Source: Bacillota bacterium
GTDB taxonomy: Bacteria > Bacillota > Clostridia > Lachnospirales > Lachnospiraceae
Assembly: GCA_023411555.1 (NCBI GenBank)
Contig: JAEYOQ010000016.1
Coordinates: 1 to 49,778 of the forward strand
Direction of reading: 5' to 3'
Length of the DNA stretch: 49,778 bases
The notes beneath the pieces are model-generated. The model did not search any database. It saw only the letters and a list, made by a program, of their open reading frames with translations, and was not told where the DNA came from. The translations under genes were made by a program, and so were the position numbers. This document shows positions 34,406 to 43,461 of this stretch, piece after piece; positions within the stretch are counted from its first letter, which is position 1, and each line of letters starts with the position of its first letter.

Positions 34406-37400
34406 ATGGACTGGATGAAAATCGTTCGATATAGGGAACAAGAAAACTACAACGATATTACTGGCATGGCAGATCAAACACAAGCAGATAAAGAAACCGA
34501 TGTTAATATGATCATTACTGTTGCAGAAGCATACTTAAGGCAACAGCAGTATGCCAAGAGCATAGAATGGTATATGCGAGCATTAAGCTTGGGAACGGAT
34601 GAAGACATTGTGACACCTCTATCGGAACTATATCGATTAACCGGGCAAAGTAGCAAGGCCTGGGGAGCTTTATATTCCTTGGCAAAGGAGCGTGGGATAT
34701 CTCAAAATCAGCTTTATATGCTTGAATATGAACAGCTGTATGCAGAGAAAGCTGACACGGGTAGATTAATTGAGGTTTTATCCACCTATGTCGAGGAAGT
34801 ACTGTTTGATCTTCATCTGATCGAATTAGCGGAGCTATACATTCGTACTGGGAATGAAGCAGGTGCGAAGAAGCTGTTGAAAAAATGCATTCGTTATGCA
34901 CAGGATACTTGTCTGAACTATGCTAATCAATTGTTAGAGGCAATAAAGGAAGGAAAAGCCAAGGAATTGCTTCAATCAGTAACGATACGCCAGAAAATAT
35001 ATGGAGGAGAAGCAAACATCCTGCTTACCCAGGATAACAGAGAAGGTTATAAAGAAGGTTCGGAAAAGGAGTGCATAAGCGAAGGAAGGAAAGAAGAACC
35101 ACAAGAGGAGCCACAGGAGGTACTGAACACCAAAGGTTTTGCAAAAGATTACAGGAGCAGTAAGCCAGTGATCAAGAATAACCCAGGGCTATCCAGTCTC
35201 TATGAAAAAGGAAAGAAGCAGAAGCCGAAAACAGAAATCATAACCTCCATTGAGGATTTATTTGAAAATGTTGTCGGTATGCAGTCAGTGAAAGAGGTTC
35301 TACAATCCTTTTATAATATGCTGCAATTCCAAAATAGCCGAAAAATGAAAGGCTTAAGCTACGAAATACTAAAAACACATTTTGTGATTACCGGTGAGCG
35401 TGGAAGCGGAAAGAGCCTGGTAGCTAATTGCTTGGCGTCGCTACTGGATATGTTCGGAGTCATTGGGAGTGATCAGGTACTAGAGGTAAATGTAAGAGAG
35501 GTACAAGCAGCCTTTTCCAAGGATGGTAGCAAAGGCTTAATTGAGCTGTTTTCTGAAATTAATGATGCGGTTGTAGTAATTGATAATATGGAGAGGCTCT
35601 GTGAGGAAAGTGAAACAGAACAGAGGTTTTTGCCTCTGGCTGAGGCAATAGCGGAACTGATGGAAGCGCGGAAAGACTCGCTTGCTATTATTCTGACAGG
35701 TACGAAAAGCTTTATGGATTCCTTTGTTAGTGAGGATATCAGAAATCTGGTCTATGCTACCTTGGATATACAAGCATATTCGGCAAAAGAATTGGTTCAG
35801 ATGATCTATCTTCTCGCTGAGAAAAAGCAGTTTTGCATTAGTAAGTCGGCATCTAAAATGCTCTTGAAGAGGATCCAAACGGAACGCTGTATGGGAGAAT
35901 TTTCGAATGCTATTACCTTGAATACAATTTTGGATGAAGCGATCAAGAGTAAGGCTACTCGTTATATGTCCGGTAATAGTGAGGCTGATGAAGCGATGCT
36001 TTTACTGGAAGAGACCGATTTCGAGGTACAACTTGAAGAAGAAGAAAGCATAGAAGACTTGCTTAAAAAACTAGAAAGCTTAACGGGACTCCATTCAGTG
36101 AAGCAAGAAGTGAAAAGCATAATAGAGCGTATTATAGCACAGCAGCAAGCATTAGAAATGGGTTCCAACCGTTCCGGTGATTTTGGGACTCTCCATATGG
36201 TATTCAAAGGAAATCCGGGTACAGGTAAAACTACGGTCGCACGAATAATAGGGAAGATATATCAGCAGTTGGGTGTGTTACCGAGAGGTAATATATTTGT
36301 TGAATGTACACGAAAAGACCTGGTAGGTGAGTACCAAGGTCATACGGCTGTAAAAGCACATAAAAAGTTTATGGAAGCCTTAGGAGGAATACTCTTTATT
36401 GATGAGGCATATTCTTTGGTTCAGGATGAGAGAGATACCTTTGGAATGGAAGCGCTGAATACATTATTAGCGGATATTGAAAATTACAGAGATTCAATTA
36501 TGGTAATTCTGGCTGGCTATTCGGATGAAATGGATGAGTTTTTATTACATAACCCGGGTATGTCAAGCCGTATGTCAAAGGAGATCATTTTTGAGGATTA
36601 TAGAGCCGAAGAAATGACTGAAATATTCTCCTATATGGTTAGAGAGCGTGGAATGATTTTGGATCATAATACCTCGGCTGCATTAAAGCAACTCATTGAT
36701 GAAAAATCTAAGGTAAGAGATTTTGGTAATGCCAGGGGCGTCAGAAACCTGGTTGACAGAGTGTTAAGTGCAATGGATAAGCGACTCGTAGAACTGCAGC
36801 TGCAGGGTGAGGTACTTGGGAAAAATGACTTTGAAATCATTAAAATCCAGGATATTGAAGCTGTATGCGGTCAAAAGACAGATAAGGAAAAGACACTTGA
36901 GGATTTAATGAATGAGCTGAAAGCTATGACAGGACTTGCCTCGGTGAAACACCAGGTAGAGCAGATGGTCGCTATGATCAGACTAAAGCAAAAAAGTGAG
37001 GAACTTAAGCTTGGTACCAAGGAAGCCTTTGGGTCCCTTCATCTTGTATTTAAAGGAAATGCAGGTACCGGTAAAACGACAGTCGCAAGACTTCTCGGAC
37101 AGATTTATGAAAAGTTAGGAGTCTTGAAAAAAGGAAATGTTTTTGTCGAGTGTTCCAGAGCAAGCCTGATTGGCCAGTATCAGGGCCATACACCTGAAAG
37201 GGTTGAAAAAAAGGTTAAGGAAGCAGAAGGCGGTATTTTATTCATTGACGAAGCTTATGATCTTTGCCATAGTGATCATGATGACTTCGGTAAGGAAATC
37301 GTAAGTACGCTGTTGAAAGCGATAGAGGATAAAAGGGATAACCTAATGGTTATCATGGCTGGTTATGATACGAATATGGAGGAGTTTTTCAAGACAAATC

Positions 37401-37708
37401 AGGGCCTGAAAAGCCGTATGGCCAATGAAATCTATTTTGAGGACTATACAATTGATGAGCTGGTAGAGATCTTTTATTACATGGCCGAAGCAAACAATCT
37501 TAAAATAAAGGAAGGCCTAAAGCCCTTTGTAAAGCAACATATCGAAGCAGCGATGAAGAGTAAATCAGATTTTGGTAATGCCAGAGGAGTTCGTAATCTT
37601 TATGAAGAGGTTATGAGAAAGCGCGCATTGCGATTATCCGAAGTAATGGATACGAATGAATTAACACGAGAGCATTTTATAACCATTATGAAGGAAGATT
37701 TCATATAA
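34406..37708 (+). CDS. giant protein with TPR-like N-terminus and three AAA+ modules (CbbX/SpoVK type)
   Basis: An 1100-residue protein. Residues 1-190 form TPR/Sel1-like helical repeats (MIITVAEAYLRQQQYAKSIEWYMRAL). A charged linker leads to three AAA+ domains. AAA1 has Walker A GERGSGKS (330-337), but Walker B reads VVVIDN with Asp393-Asn394, so the catalytic Glu is missing. AAA2 has GNPGTGKT (602-609) and FIDEAYSL (Asp666-Glu667). AAA3 has GNAGTGKT (884-891) and FIDEAYDL (Asp948-Glu949). AAA2 and AAA3 carry the CbbX/SpoVK motif VGEYQGHT or IGQYQGHT and FGNARGVRNL. CbbX-like AAA+ proteins remodel protein complexes. It is translated 18 bp after Hsp70, so both are probably made together. Confidence 0.92.
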   Translation: MDWMKIVRYREQENYNDITGMADQTQADKETDVNMIITVAEAYLRQQQYAKSIEWYMRALSLGTDEDIVTPLSELYRLTGQSSKAWGALYSLAKERGISQNQLYMLEYEQLYAEKADTGRLIEVLSTYVEEVLFDLHLIELAELYIRTGNEAGAKKLLKKCIRYAQDTCLNYANQLLEAIKEGKAKELLQSVTIRQKIYGGEANILLTQDNREGYKEGSEKECISEGRKEEPQEEPQEVLNTKGFAKDYRSSKPVIKNNPGLSSLYEKGKKQKPKTEIITSIEDLFENVVGMQSVKEVLQSFYNMLQFQNSRKMKGLSYEILKTHFVITGERGSGKSLVANCLASLLDMFGVIGSDQVLEVNVREVQAAFSKDGSKGLIELFSEINDAVVVIDNMERLCEESETEQRFLPLAEAIAELMEARKDSLAIILTGTKSFMDSFVSEDIRNLVYATLDIQAYSAKELVQMIYLLAEKKQFCISKSASKMLLKRIQTERCMGEFSNAITLNTILDEAIKSKATRYMSGNSEADEAMLLLEETDFEVQLEEEESIEDLLKKLESLTGLHSVKQEVKSIIERIIAQQQALEMGSNRSGDFGTLHMVFKGNPGTGKTTVARIIGKIYQQLGVLPRGNIFVECTRKDLVGEYQGHTAVKAHKKFMEALGGILFIDEAYSLVQDERDTFGMEALNTLLADIENYRDSIMVILAGYSDEMDEFLLHNPGMSSRMSKEIIFEDYRAEEMTEIFSYMVRERGMILDHNTSAALKQLIDEKSKVRDFGNARGVRNLVDRVLSAMDKRLVELQLQGEVLGKNDFEIIKIQDIEAVCGQKTDKEKTLEDLMNELKAMTGLASVKHQVEQMVAMIRLKQKSEELKLGTKEAFGSLHLVFKGNAGTGKTTVARLLGQIYEKLGVLKKGNVFVECSRASLIGQYQGHTPERVEKKVKEAEGGILFIDEAYDLCHSDHDDFGKEIVSTLLKAIEDKRDNLMVIMAGYDTNMEEFFKTNQGLKSRMANEIYFEDYTIDELVEIFYYMAEANNLKIKEGLKPFVKQHIEAAMKSKSDFGNARGVRNLYEEVMRKRALRLSEVMDTNELTREHFITIMKEDFI

Positions 37709-37791
37709 CAACATCTTATTCTAAGAAAAATAAGTAATTATTGTTCCAATAGTGATGTTACATCGTAACAATACTTGTGAAGGAGTCTTAA

Positions 37792-39519
37792 ATGGAAAGA
37801 ATACTAAAGAAGCTTAATATAAATCCGGATGAGGATATATATTCGATAAAGGAGCAGTTGGAGTATAAGCAGCTGGAGTATCTTGATAAGATGAATCGGC
37901 TACAGTATAATCCTGGTGATATAGAAAGGAAGGAAGAACTGGAGAAGCAGATCAAGCTGGATTTGCAGGATATCGAGGAAGCCATAAAGACAGTTTCCAC
38001 AACGATTCGAATGATCTCAACCGGAATCAGCCTTACAAAGGTAGGGGATAAAGATAAACCGAAAGAAACAGAGGCTTCCATTGAGTTAGAGAAGTTAAAG
38101 GCTAACGGAGGGCATGGAGACTCTTCTTCAAAGATAGCTACAGAGACCTATACTCCAAATCCTGAAGCTGAGGCATTATGCGATGAAGCTGATAGGTATT
38201 TAATGGGGATTGGCGTGGAAGTAAATTATGATAAAGCCTTTGATATATACCGCCTAGCAGATCAATTAGGAAGTCTTCGTGGGAAAGCTGAACTTGGACA
38301 TATGTACCTTTCCGGTTGGGGAGTAGCAAAGGATTATGAAAAAGCTTACGAACTATCGGAAAAAGCTGCAAAATCCGGAGTTGCCTGTGGGCAATGTAAT
38401 CTGGGAGTCATATATGAATATGGGCTGGGTGTACCAAAGGATATTGATTTAGCAGTCAAGTGGTACACGAAAGCTGCGGATCAGGGTAGTGCGAGGGGAT
38501 TATGTAATCTCGGATACCTATACGAGCGTGGCAGAGGAGTACCGGAAGATGTAGAAAAAGCGGAAGAATTGTACCAAAAGGCAGTGAATCAAGGCTATAT
38601 GTCCGGACATTTTAATGTCCCAGACATGTTTGAATTTAGAGAAAGAAAGCTCAAGGAGAACGGTGCAAGCCTAAGAAATAATGGGTCGCTCGCATTAAAC
38701 ATGGAGCTGAATCTGTATAAGGAGCTGGAGGCGAACCTTTATTTTAAGGAGCATATGGATATGTCTCTCAGATGGATTTTTGCTTATTCAACACCAAATG
38801 AGTTTCGTTATTTAAGATGTTATACTCGGGCGACAGAAAATCAGGAAAGTAAATTAGTGCTAATACCGCTAGAGGTTGTATATCATCTGTTGAGAAAATA
38901 TCCATCAGAAGAATTTGAAACCATCTATGCGGAAGACCTTGCTGTAAGAAGATTATATGAATTTTATAGAGCTATGTTTGAAAAGATGGATTTCTTAGGG
39001 ATTTACAGATTTTTCAAACGGTTTCATAATATATCTCAATGCAAAGAAATCTTTAAGAAGCTCTCTACGAATAATAGTATTGAAGATTTTATCCTGTTAA
39101 GACGTATCGCAGAGGAAGAAAACGATACGATTGCATATAAGTACTTAGGAGACTGCTATTACTATAGGTTAGGTACTGAGAAAAATTATAAAGAAGCCTT
39201 TAGATGTTATAAAAGAGCTACCGCCTATGACAATCAAGAAGAAATTGTTGAGATGCTGAAAAAAGTAGAGGAAGCGATTACGAATGAAATGATCTTTCAG
39301 GAGGCCATGAGAATGCTAGAAACATCGTCCTTTCAGAATGCGATCACTACGTTAGAAGGACTAGCTGATAAGGGCTTTGCTGAGGCACAGTTTGAGATAG
39401 GTAAAATGTATTTGAATGGATACCGATTGCCGAATGACAAATGGAGAGCAGATACCTATCTAAATAAGGCAATGTTAAATGGCCATCCAGAAGCTAAGCA
39501 ATATTTGGAAAAATTATGA
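37792..39519 (+). CDS. Sel1-repeat protein with N-terminal J-like domain (paralogue B)
   Basis: A 575-residue protein. Residues 1-88 are the shared J-like domain (ILKKLNINPDEDIYSIKEQL, DLQDIEEAIKTV, ISTGISLTK), without HPD. After the ALCDEADRY motif come about four good Sel1 repeats (residues 125-285), such as GQCNLGVIYEYGLGVPKDID. Residues 295-430 are a helical region with no match I know. The C-terminal 140 residues hold further Sel1 units and the block QEAMRMLETSSFQNAITTLE, nearly repeated in paralogue C. GAAGGAG lies before the ATG. It is the last gene of the operon, 83 bp after the AAA+ gene, and is followed by a hairpin. Confidence 0.85.
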   Translation: MERILKKLNINPDEDIYSIKEQLEYKQLEYLDKMNRLQYNPGDIERKEELEKQIKLDLQDIEEAIKTVSTTIRMISTGISLTKVGDKDKPKETEASIELEKLKANGGHGDSSSKIATETYTPNPEAEALCDEADRYLMGIGVEVNYDKAFDIYRLADQLGSLRGKAELGHMYLSGWGVAKDYEKAYELSEKAAKSGVACGQCNLGVIYEYGLGVPKDIDLAVKWYTKAADQGSARGLCNLGYLYERGRGVPEDVEKAEELYQKAVNQGYMSGHFNVPDMFEFRERKLKENGASLRNNGSLALNMELNLYKELEANLYFKEHMDMSLRWIFAYSTPNEFRYLRCYTRATENQESKLVLIPLEVVYHLLRKYPSEEFETIYAEDLAVRRLYEFYRAMFEKMDFLGIYRFFKRFHNISQCKEIFKKLSTNNSIEDFILLRRIAEEENDTIAYKYLGDCYYYRLGTEKNYKEAFRCYKRATAYDNQEEIVEMLKKVEEAITNEMIFQEAMRMLETSSFQNAITTLEGLADKGFAEAQFEIGKMYLNGYRLPNDKWRADTYLNKAMLNGHPEAKQYLEKL

Positions 39520-39530
39520 TGGTTAATTAT

Positions 39531-39568
39531 GTAGAGAAATCCTCGAATCATTATGGGGATTTCTCTAC
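39531..39568. terminator. hairpin between convergent genes
   Basis: GTAGAGAAATCC (39531-39542) pairs perfectly with GGATTTCTCTAC (39557-39568). The flanking T-runs are weak. It lies between paralogue B and the convergent paralogue C. Confidence 0.6.
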
Positions 39569-39627
39569 AATTATTAATAACCCTCTTTGCTTCTGTTTTT
39601 GGAGAAAGCACAAATTTAAAATGCAAT

Positions 39628-41739
39628 TTATATATAAGTCATAAACGATTCCTTAAATAACATCTCTGAATACAAATCTTGTCCAAGAATTCTGAAAAGC
39701 TCATCAGGACTATCGGCTTCAGCAATACTCTTATATAAATCCATAGACAGCTTGCTATAATGCTTAACCATAAGTAGCTCTTGGTTTGGCCGCTGTGTAA
39801 TACCAAGGTCTATTTCTTCATAATTTAATATACCCATCAGTTTAGAGTAATGTTCTATAAAAGTGTCCATTTGATTCTTATTCATACTGTAAAATCCCTC
39901 ATCCTCAAAACACCCTCGAACATGCTTGTAAGTGGCAAATTGCATGGATCGATTGAGTAGTAAATCAAAGTGCCTTCCTAATTTCTTTACATACTTCTTT
40001 TTGTCCTCCAAGTTTACGTAATTAGACAGATTTTTCCCCATTATATCCTCTTTCATGGCAATTGCATATAAATAGGGATCTAATAAGGGATCATGTGATT
40101 TATATTTTTTCAGAGGTACTATGGATATATTATATTCTGAGAAATCAAGTTGCTTCCTATACAGCAGGTCTTTTTTATTTAGTATAACAGAGGGAGTATC
40201 GCTTTTCATATACAGGATACCCTTAAAATCGATAGAGCCTTCTTCGTTTTCTACGAATTTGAAGAGACAATTTTCTCCTTTATCTGTGCGATATAAAAAT
40301 ACCGCCATTCCAAATAAGCTGATATATTCGTGTAACTTACACATGAATTTATCCTCAACATCAGATACCAAAGAGGGTAAATTCTGATTGGCCAGATACT
40401 GAGTTGCCTCTTGATGCCCATTCAAAGAAGCGGCAATGAAATATTTATATGCTAGCTTATCATTCTTAGGTATGCGGTAGCCGTTCTGATACAGCTTTCC
40501 GACCTCAAACATTGCGTCAGCAAAGCCTTCCTTTGCAAGCTTTTTTAAGGTATCGATTCCCATATTAAATGATGATGTTTCCAGCATCCTCATAGCCTGT
40601 TGAAATACCATCTCCTGATTAATTGCAGTATCCACCTTTTCTAGTAATGCAACTACATTAAAGTCTTTCTGACTACCCATAGCAGCTTTTTTATAGCAAG
40701 TAAAGGCTTCTCTATAATCTTTAACAGTTCCGAGTCCATAATAATTCATATCACCTAAATATCGATATGCCACCGGATCATTCTCATACTCAGCCAATCT
40801 TTTAATAAAAATATAATCGTCGATATTATTATTCTTGGAGTGCTCGATTAGTAATTGTTCGGCCTGTTTGTCATACTGAAAGCTCTTTAAGATACGGTAG
40901 GCATCCAAAGGCTTCTTTTTTTCAGTAAGTCCATTCTTATAGATCATGGCCAAATAATAAGCTGCTTTATGGTAACCCTGTTCCATGGATTTTTGGAACC
41001 ATTCCTCTGCGTCTCGAAAGAGACGACGCTTTATACTAATACAGCCTCTGAGAAATTGGGCACGTGAATCACCTTGCACGGCAGCCTTAGTAATCAGTTC
41101 AAGAGCTTTCTCCTCGTCCTTTTGAAGCCCATCTCCCTTAAAATACATCATACCTAAATTACATAATCCTAAGGGATCATTAAGAGCTGCTGCTTTCTCA
41201 GACAATTCCAAAGCTTTGCTCGAATTTTTTTCTATGTGGCACGAATTCATATAGAAATATGCCAGACCGGCTGCTGCTCGTGCACTTCCATATTGCTCTG
41301 CTTGGGAATAAAGTTCAAATGCCTTAATATAATCTTTCTGTACATTAGTACCCCTATAATATTTTTCTGCCTCATCACAGAGCGTGTCTGGATCGATAGC
41401 CGAGACATAAGGCGTCCTCGTTGTCTGTAAATCTTCTATCCTGACTTTGCTTTCTTCTATTTTAACTTCATCCTGATCTAAAGGCTTTACTTTACTAATA
41501 CTCAATCCCGTGGATATTGATTTTAACTGCGCTAATACGGTTGCTAGTGCAGATTCAACATCCACAAGCTCGGTGAGCAGTTCCTGTTTCAGCTGGTCCT
41601 CCTTCTCCGTCCTTTCTGCTTTATGTTCAATAAAATCCATCTTATGCAGATATTCCATTTGAAGTTGCTCAAGCTCCTCCTTGATCGCGGTTAGATCATT
41701 GTCATGTTTCATTTCAAGCTTTTGTAAAATTGCGTTCAT
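39628..41739 (-). CDS. large Sel1-repeat protein with J-like N-terminus and unique C-terminal domain (paralogue C)
   Basis: A 703-residue protein on the opposite strand. Residues 1-88 are the shared J-like domain (ILQKLEMKHDNDLTAIKEEL, ELVDVESAL, SISTGLSISK), without HPD. DPDTLCDEAEKY (about 118) opens a run of about ten Sel1 repeats to residue 460, including YRYLGDMNYYGLGTVKDY and MVFQQAMRMLETSSF, which match paralogue B closely. Residues 465-703 form a further domain (SLFGMAVFLYRTDKGENCLF, then YLYAIAMKEDIMGKNLSNYV) of unknown family. The start follows GGAGTG. It has its own promoter, so it may be made independently of the operon. Confidence 0.85.
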   Translation of the reverse strand: MNAILQKLEMKHDNDLTAIKEELEQLQMEYLHKMDFIEHKAERTEKEDQLKQELLTELVDVESALATVLAQLKSISTGLSISKVKPLDQDEVKIEESKVRIEDLQTTRTPYVSAIDPDTLCDEAEKYYRGTNVQKDYIKAFELYSQAEQYGSARAAAGLAYFYMNSCHIEKNSSKALELSEKAAALNDPLGLCNLGMMYFKGDGLQKDEEKALELITKAAVQGDSRAQFLRGCISIKRRLFRDAEEWFQKSMEQGYHKAAYYLAMIYKNGLTEKKKPLDAYRILKSFQYDKQAEQLLIEHSKNNNIDDYIFIKRLAEYENDPVAYRYLGDMNYYGLGTVKDYREAFTCYKKAAMGSQKDFNVVALLEKVDTAINQEMVFQQAMRMLETSSFNMGIDTLKKLAKEGFADAMFEVGKLYQNGYRIPKNDKLAYKYFIAASLNGHQEATQYLANQNLPSLVSDVEDKFMCKLHEYISLFGMAVFLYRTDKGENCLFKFVENEEGSIDFKGILYMKSDTPSVILNKKDLLYRKQLDFSEYNISIVPLKKYKSHDPLLDPYLYAIAMKEDIMGKNLSNYVNLEDKKKYVKKLGRHFDLLLNRSMQFATYKHVRGCFEDEGFYSMNKNQMDTFIEHYSKLMGILNYEEIDLGITQRPNQELLMVKHYSKLSMDLYKSIAEADSPDELFRILGQDLYSEMLFKESFMTYI

Positions 41740-41886
41740 ACGTCACTCCTATTTCCTTCGATTTTCGTTTGTAATAGTCATTAATGTACTTTCATATTCA
41801 GACAAAGCCACTTACTTCCTTAAAGGTTCCCTGTATATGCTCATTAAATTATCTGGAAATTCTTGAATTTTGATCTAATATAATAT

Positions 41887-41915
41887 ATTATAGTGATAAT
41901 TATACAGTTTTACAA
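41887..41915 (-). promoter_or_regulatory. sigma-A promoter of paralogue C
   Basis: Read on the minus strand: TTGTAA, a 17-bp spacer and TATAAT. The -10 is perfect and the -35 matches four of six. It lies about 150 bp before the start codon. Confidence 0.7.
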
Positions 41916-41944
41916 GATTTTGTTTATATGAAAGGAAAGAACGT

Positions 41945-42186
41945 ATGCCTTTTCAAATAATTCACAATGACATAACTAAAATGAAAACCGATGCCATCGT
42001 AAATGCCGCCAATTCTCACTTGCAGCAGGGGGAGGCGTCTGTGGCGCTATTTTTCACGCTGCAGGAGAAGATAACTTGCAAAAAGAATGTGACGGGTTAG
42101 GATTGTGTCCTGTTGGTCATGCAGTTATTACAAAAGGCTATAATCTTTCTGCCAAGTATATTATACATGCAGTTGGACCAGTTTGA
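41945..42186 (+). pseudogene. macrodomain protein remnant, frameshifted and truncated
   Basis: ATG 41945 opens MPFQIIHNDITKMKTDAIVN and AANSHL, the classic N-terminus of ADP-ribose-binding macrodomain proteins. At the G-run near 42028-42034 the frame is lost. In another frame it continues GGVCGAIFHAAGEDNLQKEC and then KYIIHAVGPV, where the family expects GPVW; a TGA stands at the Trp position. The C-terminal half is missing, and a hairpin follows at once. The gene is clearly dead or a fragment. The family removes or reads ADP-ribose marks. Confidence 0.88.
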
Positions 42187-42205
42187 AAGAAAGTCATATA
42201 ATAGG

Positions 42206-42243
42206 TATCCCCCGGGATTTCATCTATAAAATTCCGGGGGATA
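42206..42243. terminator. strong GC hairpin between the macrodomain remnant and telA
   Basis: TATCCCCCGG (42206-42215) pairs perfectly with CCGGGGGATA (42234-42243). There is no clear T-run on either strand, but the place, just past the telA stop, suits an end of transcription on the minus strand. Confidence 0.55.
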
Positions 42244-42288
42244 TTACTCCGTTCTGTCACTACCTTAACAGAGGGCGAAGTTTATATA

Positions 42289-43461
42289 TTATTCGATTGT
42301 ACCGGTCATTTCCAGCAATTTTGTTTTCAATTCACCTTCAATGCGGTTCAGCTCCAGCTCAGCTTCCCTTCTCTTTTGGCGACCTTCATTCTGGATACGA
42401 AGCACTTCATCCAGAGTAGATATCAAGGATTCGTTCGTCAGGCGAAGAGTTTCAATATCAACGATACCGCGTTCGGATTCTTTGGCAGTCTCAATCGTTG
42501 CCATCTTAAGCGTTTCTGCATTCTTCTTTAGAAGTTCATTGGTCATATTGGTTACTTCTCTTTGAGCCTTAGCGGCCTGTACAGAATGATTGACACCAAG
42601 AGCAAGAACCATCTGACTTTTCCATAGAGGAATCGTGTTTACTATAGTAGATTGTACCTTCTCTACCATCAGGGAATCATTTTCCTGAACGAGACGGATC
42701 TGCGGTGCCATTTGGATCGATATCATCCTGGTTAGTTCCAAATCATGTATTTTCTTCTCGAAGCGGTTGCAGATGGATACCAGATCGTTAACGGCTTGGG
42801 CATCCTCCGGAAGATTGGTTAGATTGGAGCGTTCTATAAGCTGCGGCAGCTCCTCGGATCGAACTTTCGCTAATTTCTTTTTACCTGCCAGGATATACAT
42901 GGATAATTCTTTGAAATAAGTCTTATTTAATTCGTACATCTTATCCATTGTGGCGATATCTTTTAGTAATTGGATTTTATGATTTTCCAGCACATTACAT
43001 ATTTTATTAATATTTAATTCTGCTTTATCATATTTTGCTTTCATAGCCGCGAGCTTATTGGATTGCTTTTTGAATAATCCGAAGAACCCTTTCTCCTCGC
43101 CTTCCGCTTCAAAGCTCTTCAATTCCATTACGACACCGGTGAGCATCTCACCGACCTCTCCCAGATCCTTGGTTTTCACATTAGTGAGAGCAGACTCTGA
43201 AAAATCGGCGATCTTTTTCTGGGCGCCAACTCCGTATTGAAGAATAAGATTAGATTTGCTTAAATCGATTGTATTAGCAAAATCATCCACCATTTTCTTC
43301 TCTTCCGGTGATAACCTGCTTTCATCAAATACTACAGCTTCAGCCTGAACACTTTCCGTCTGAAGCGATGTAGGTGTGTCAGAGACCTGCTTCAGTATGC
43401 CGGGCTCTGTGAGCTCCTGTTCAAAAGGGTCAAAGGTTAATGTGGGTACCTTATCATTCAT
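42289..43461 (-). CDS. telA: TelA/KlaA-family toxic anion resistance protein
   Basis: A 390-residue cytoplasmic protein, mostly helical, of normal family length. It shows PEEKKMVDDFANTIDLSKSN, then QYGVGAQKKIADFSESALTN and VKTKDLGEVGEMLTGVVMEL, and the typical QMAPQIRLVQENDSLMVEKV and VNTIPLWKSQMVLAL. TelA proteins were named after tellurite resistance, but their biochemical role is not settled. The start overlaps the stop of xpaC by eight bases (ATGAATGA), preceded by GGGAGGA, so the two are coupled. The same xpaC-telA pairing is known in Bacillus (xpaC-yaaN). Confidence 0.93.
   Translation of the reverse strand: MNDKVPTLTFDPFEQELTEPGILKQVSDTPTSLQTESVQAEAVVFDESRLSPEEKKMVDDFANTIDLSKSNLILQYGVGAQKKIADFSESALTNVKTKDLGEVGEMLTGVVMELKSFEAEGEEKGFFGLFKKQSNKLAAMKAKYDKAELNINKICNVLENHKIQLLKDIATMDKMYELNKTYFKELSMYILAGKKKLAKVRSEELPQLIERSNLTNLPEDAQAVNDLVSICNRFEKKIHDLELTRMISIQMAPQIRLVQENDSLMVEKVQSTIVNTIPLWKSQMVLALGVNHSVQAAKAQREVTNMTNELLKKNAETLKMATIETAKESERGIVDIETLRLTNESLISTLDEVLRIQNEGRQKRREAELELNRIEGELKTKLLEMTGTIE

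Noticed and set aside
34406..37708. AAA+ gene called spoVK
   Set aside because: Domains 2 and 3 resemble SpoVK/CbbX, but the three-module size and TPR-like N-terminus do not match SpoVK, so no symbol was given.
31114..39519. Hsp70/AAA+/Sel1 cluster as a known phage-defence system
   Set aside because: No nuclease, reverse transcriptase, NAD-consuming or other effector domain is recognisable, so I report it as a chaperone-type system of unknown role, not as defence.
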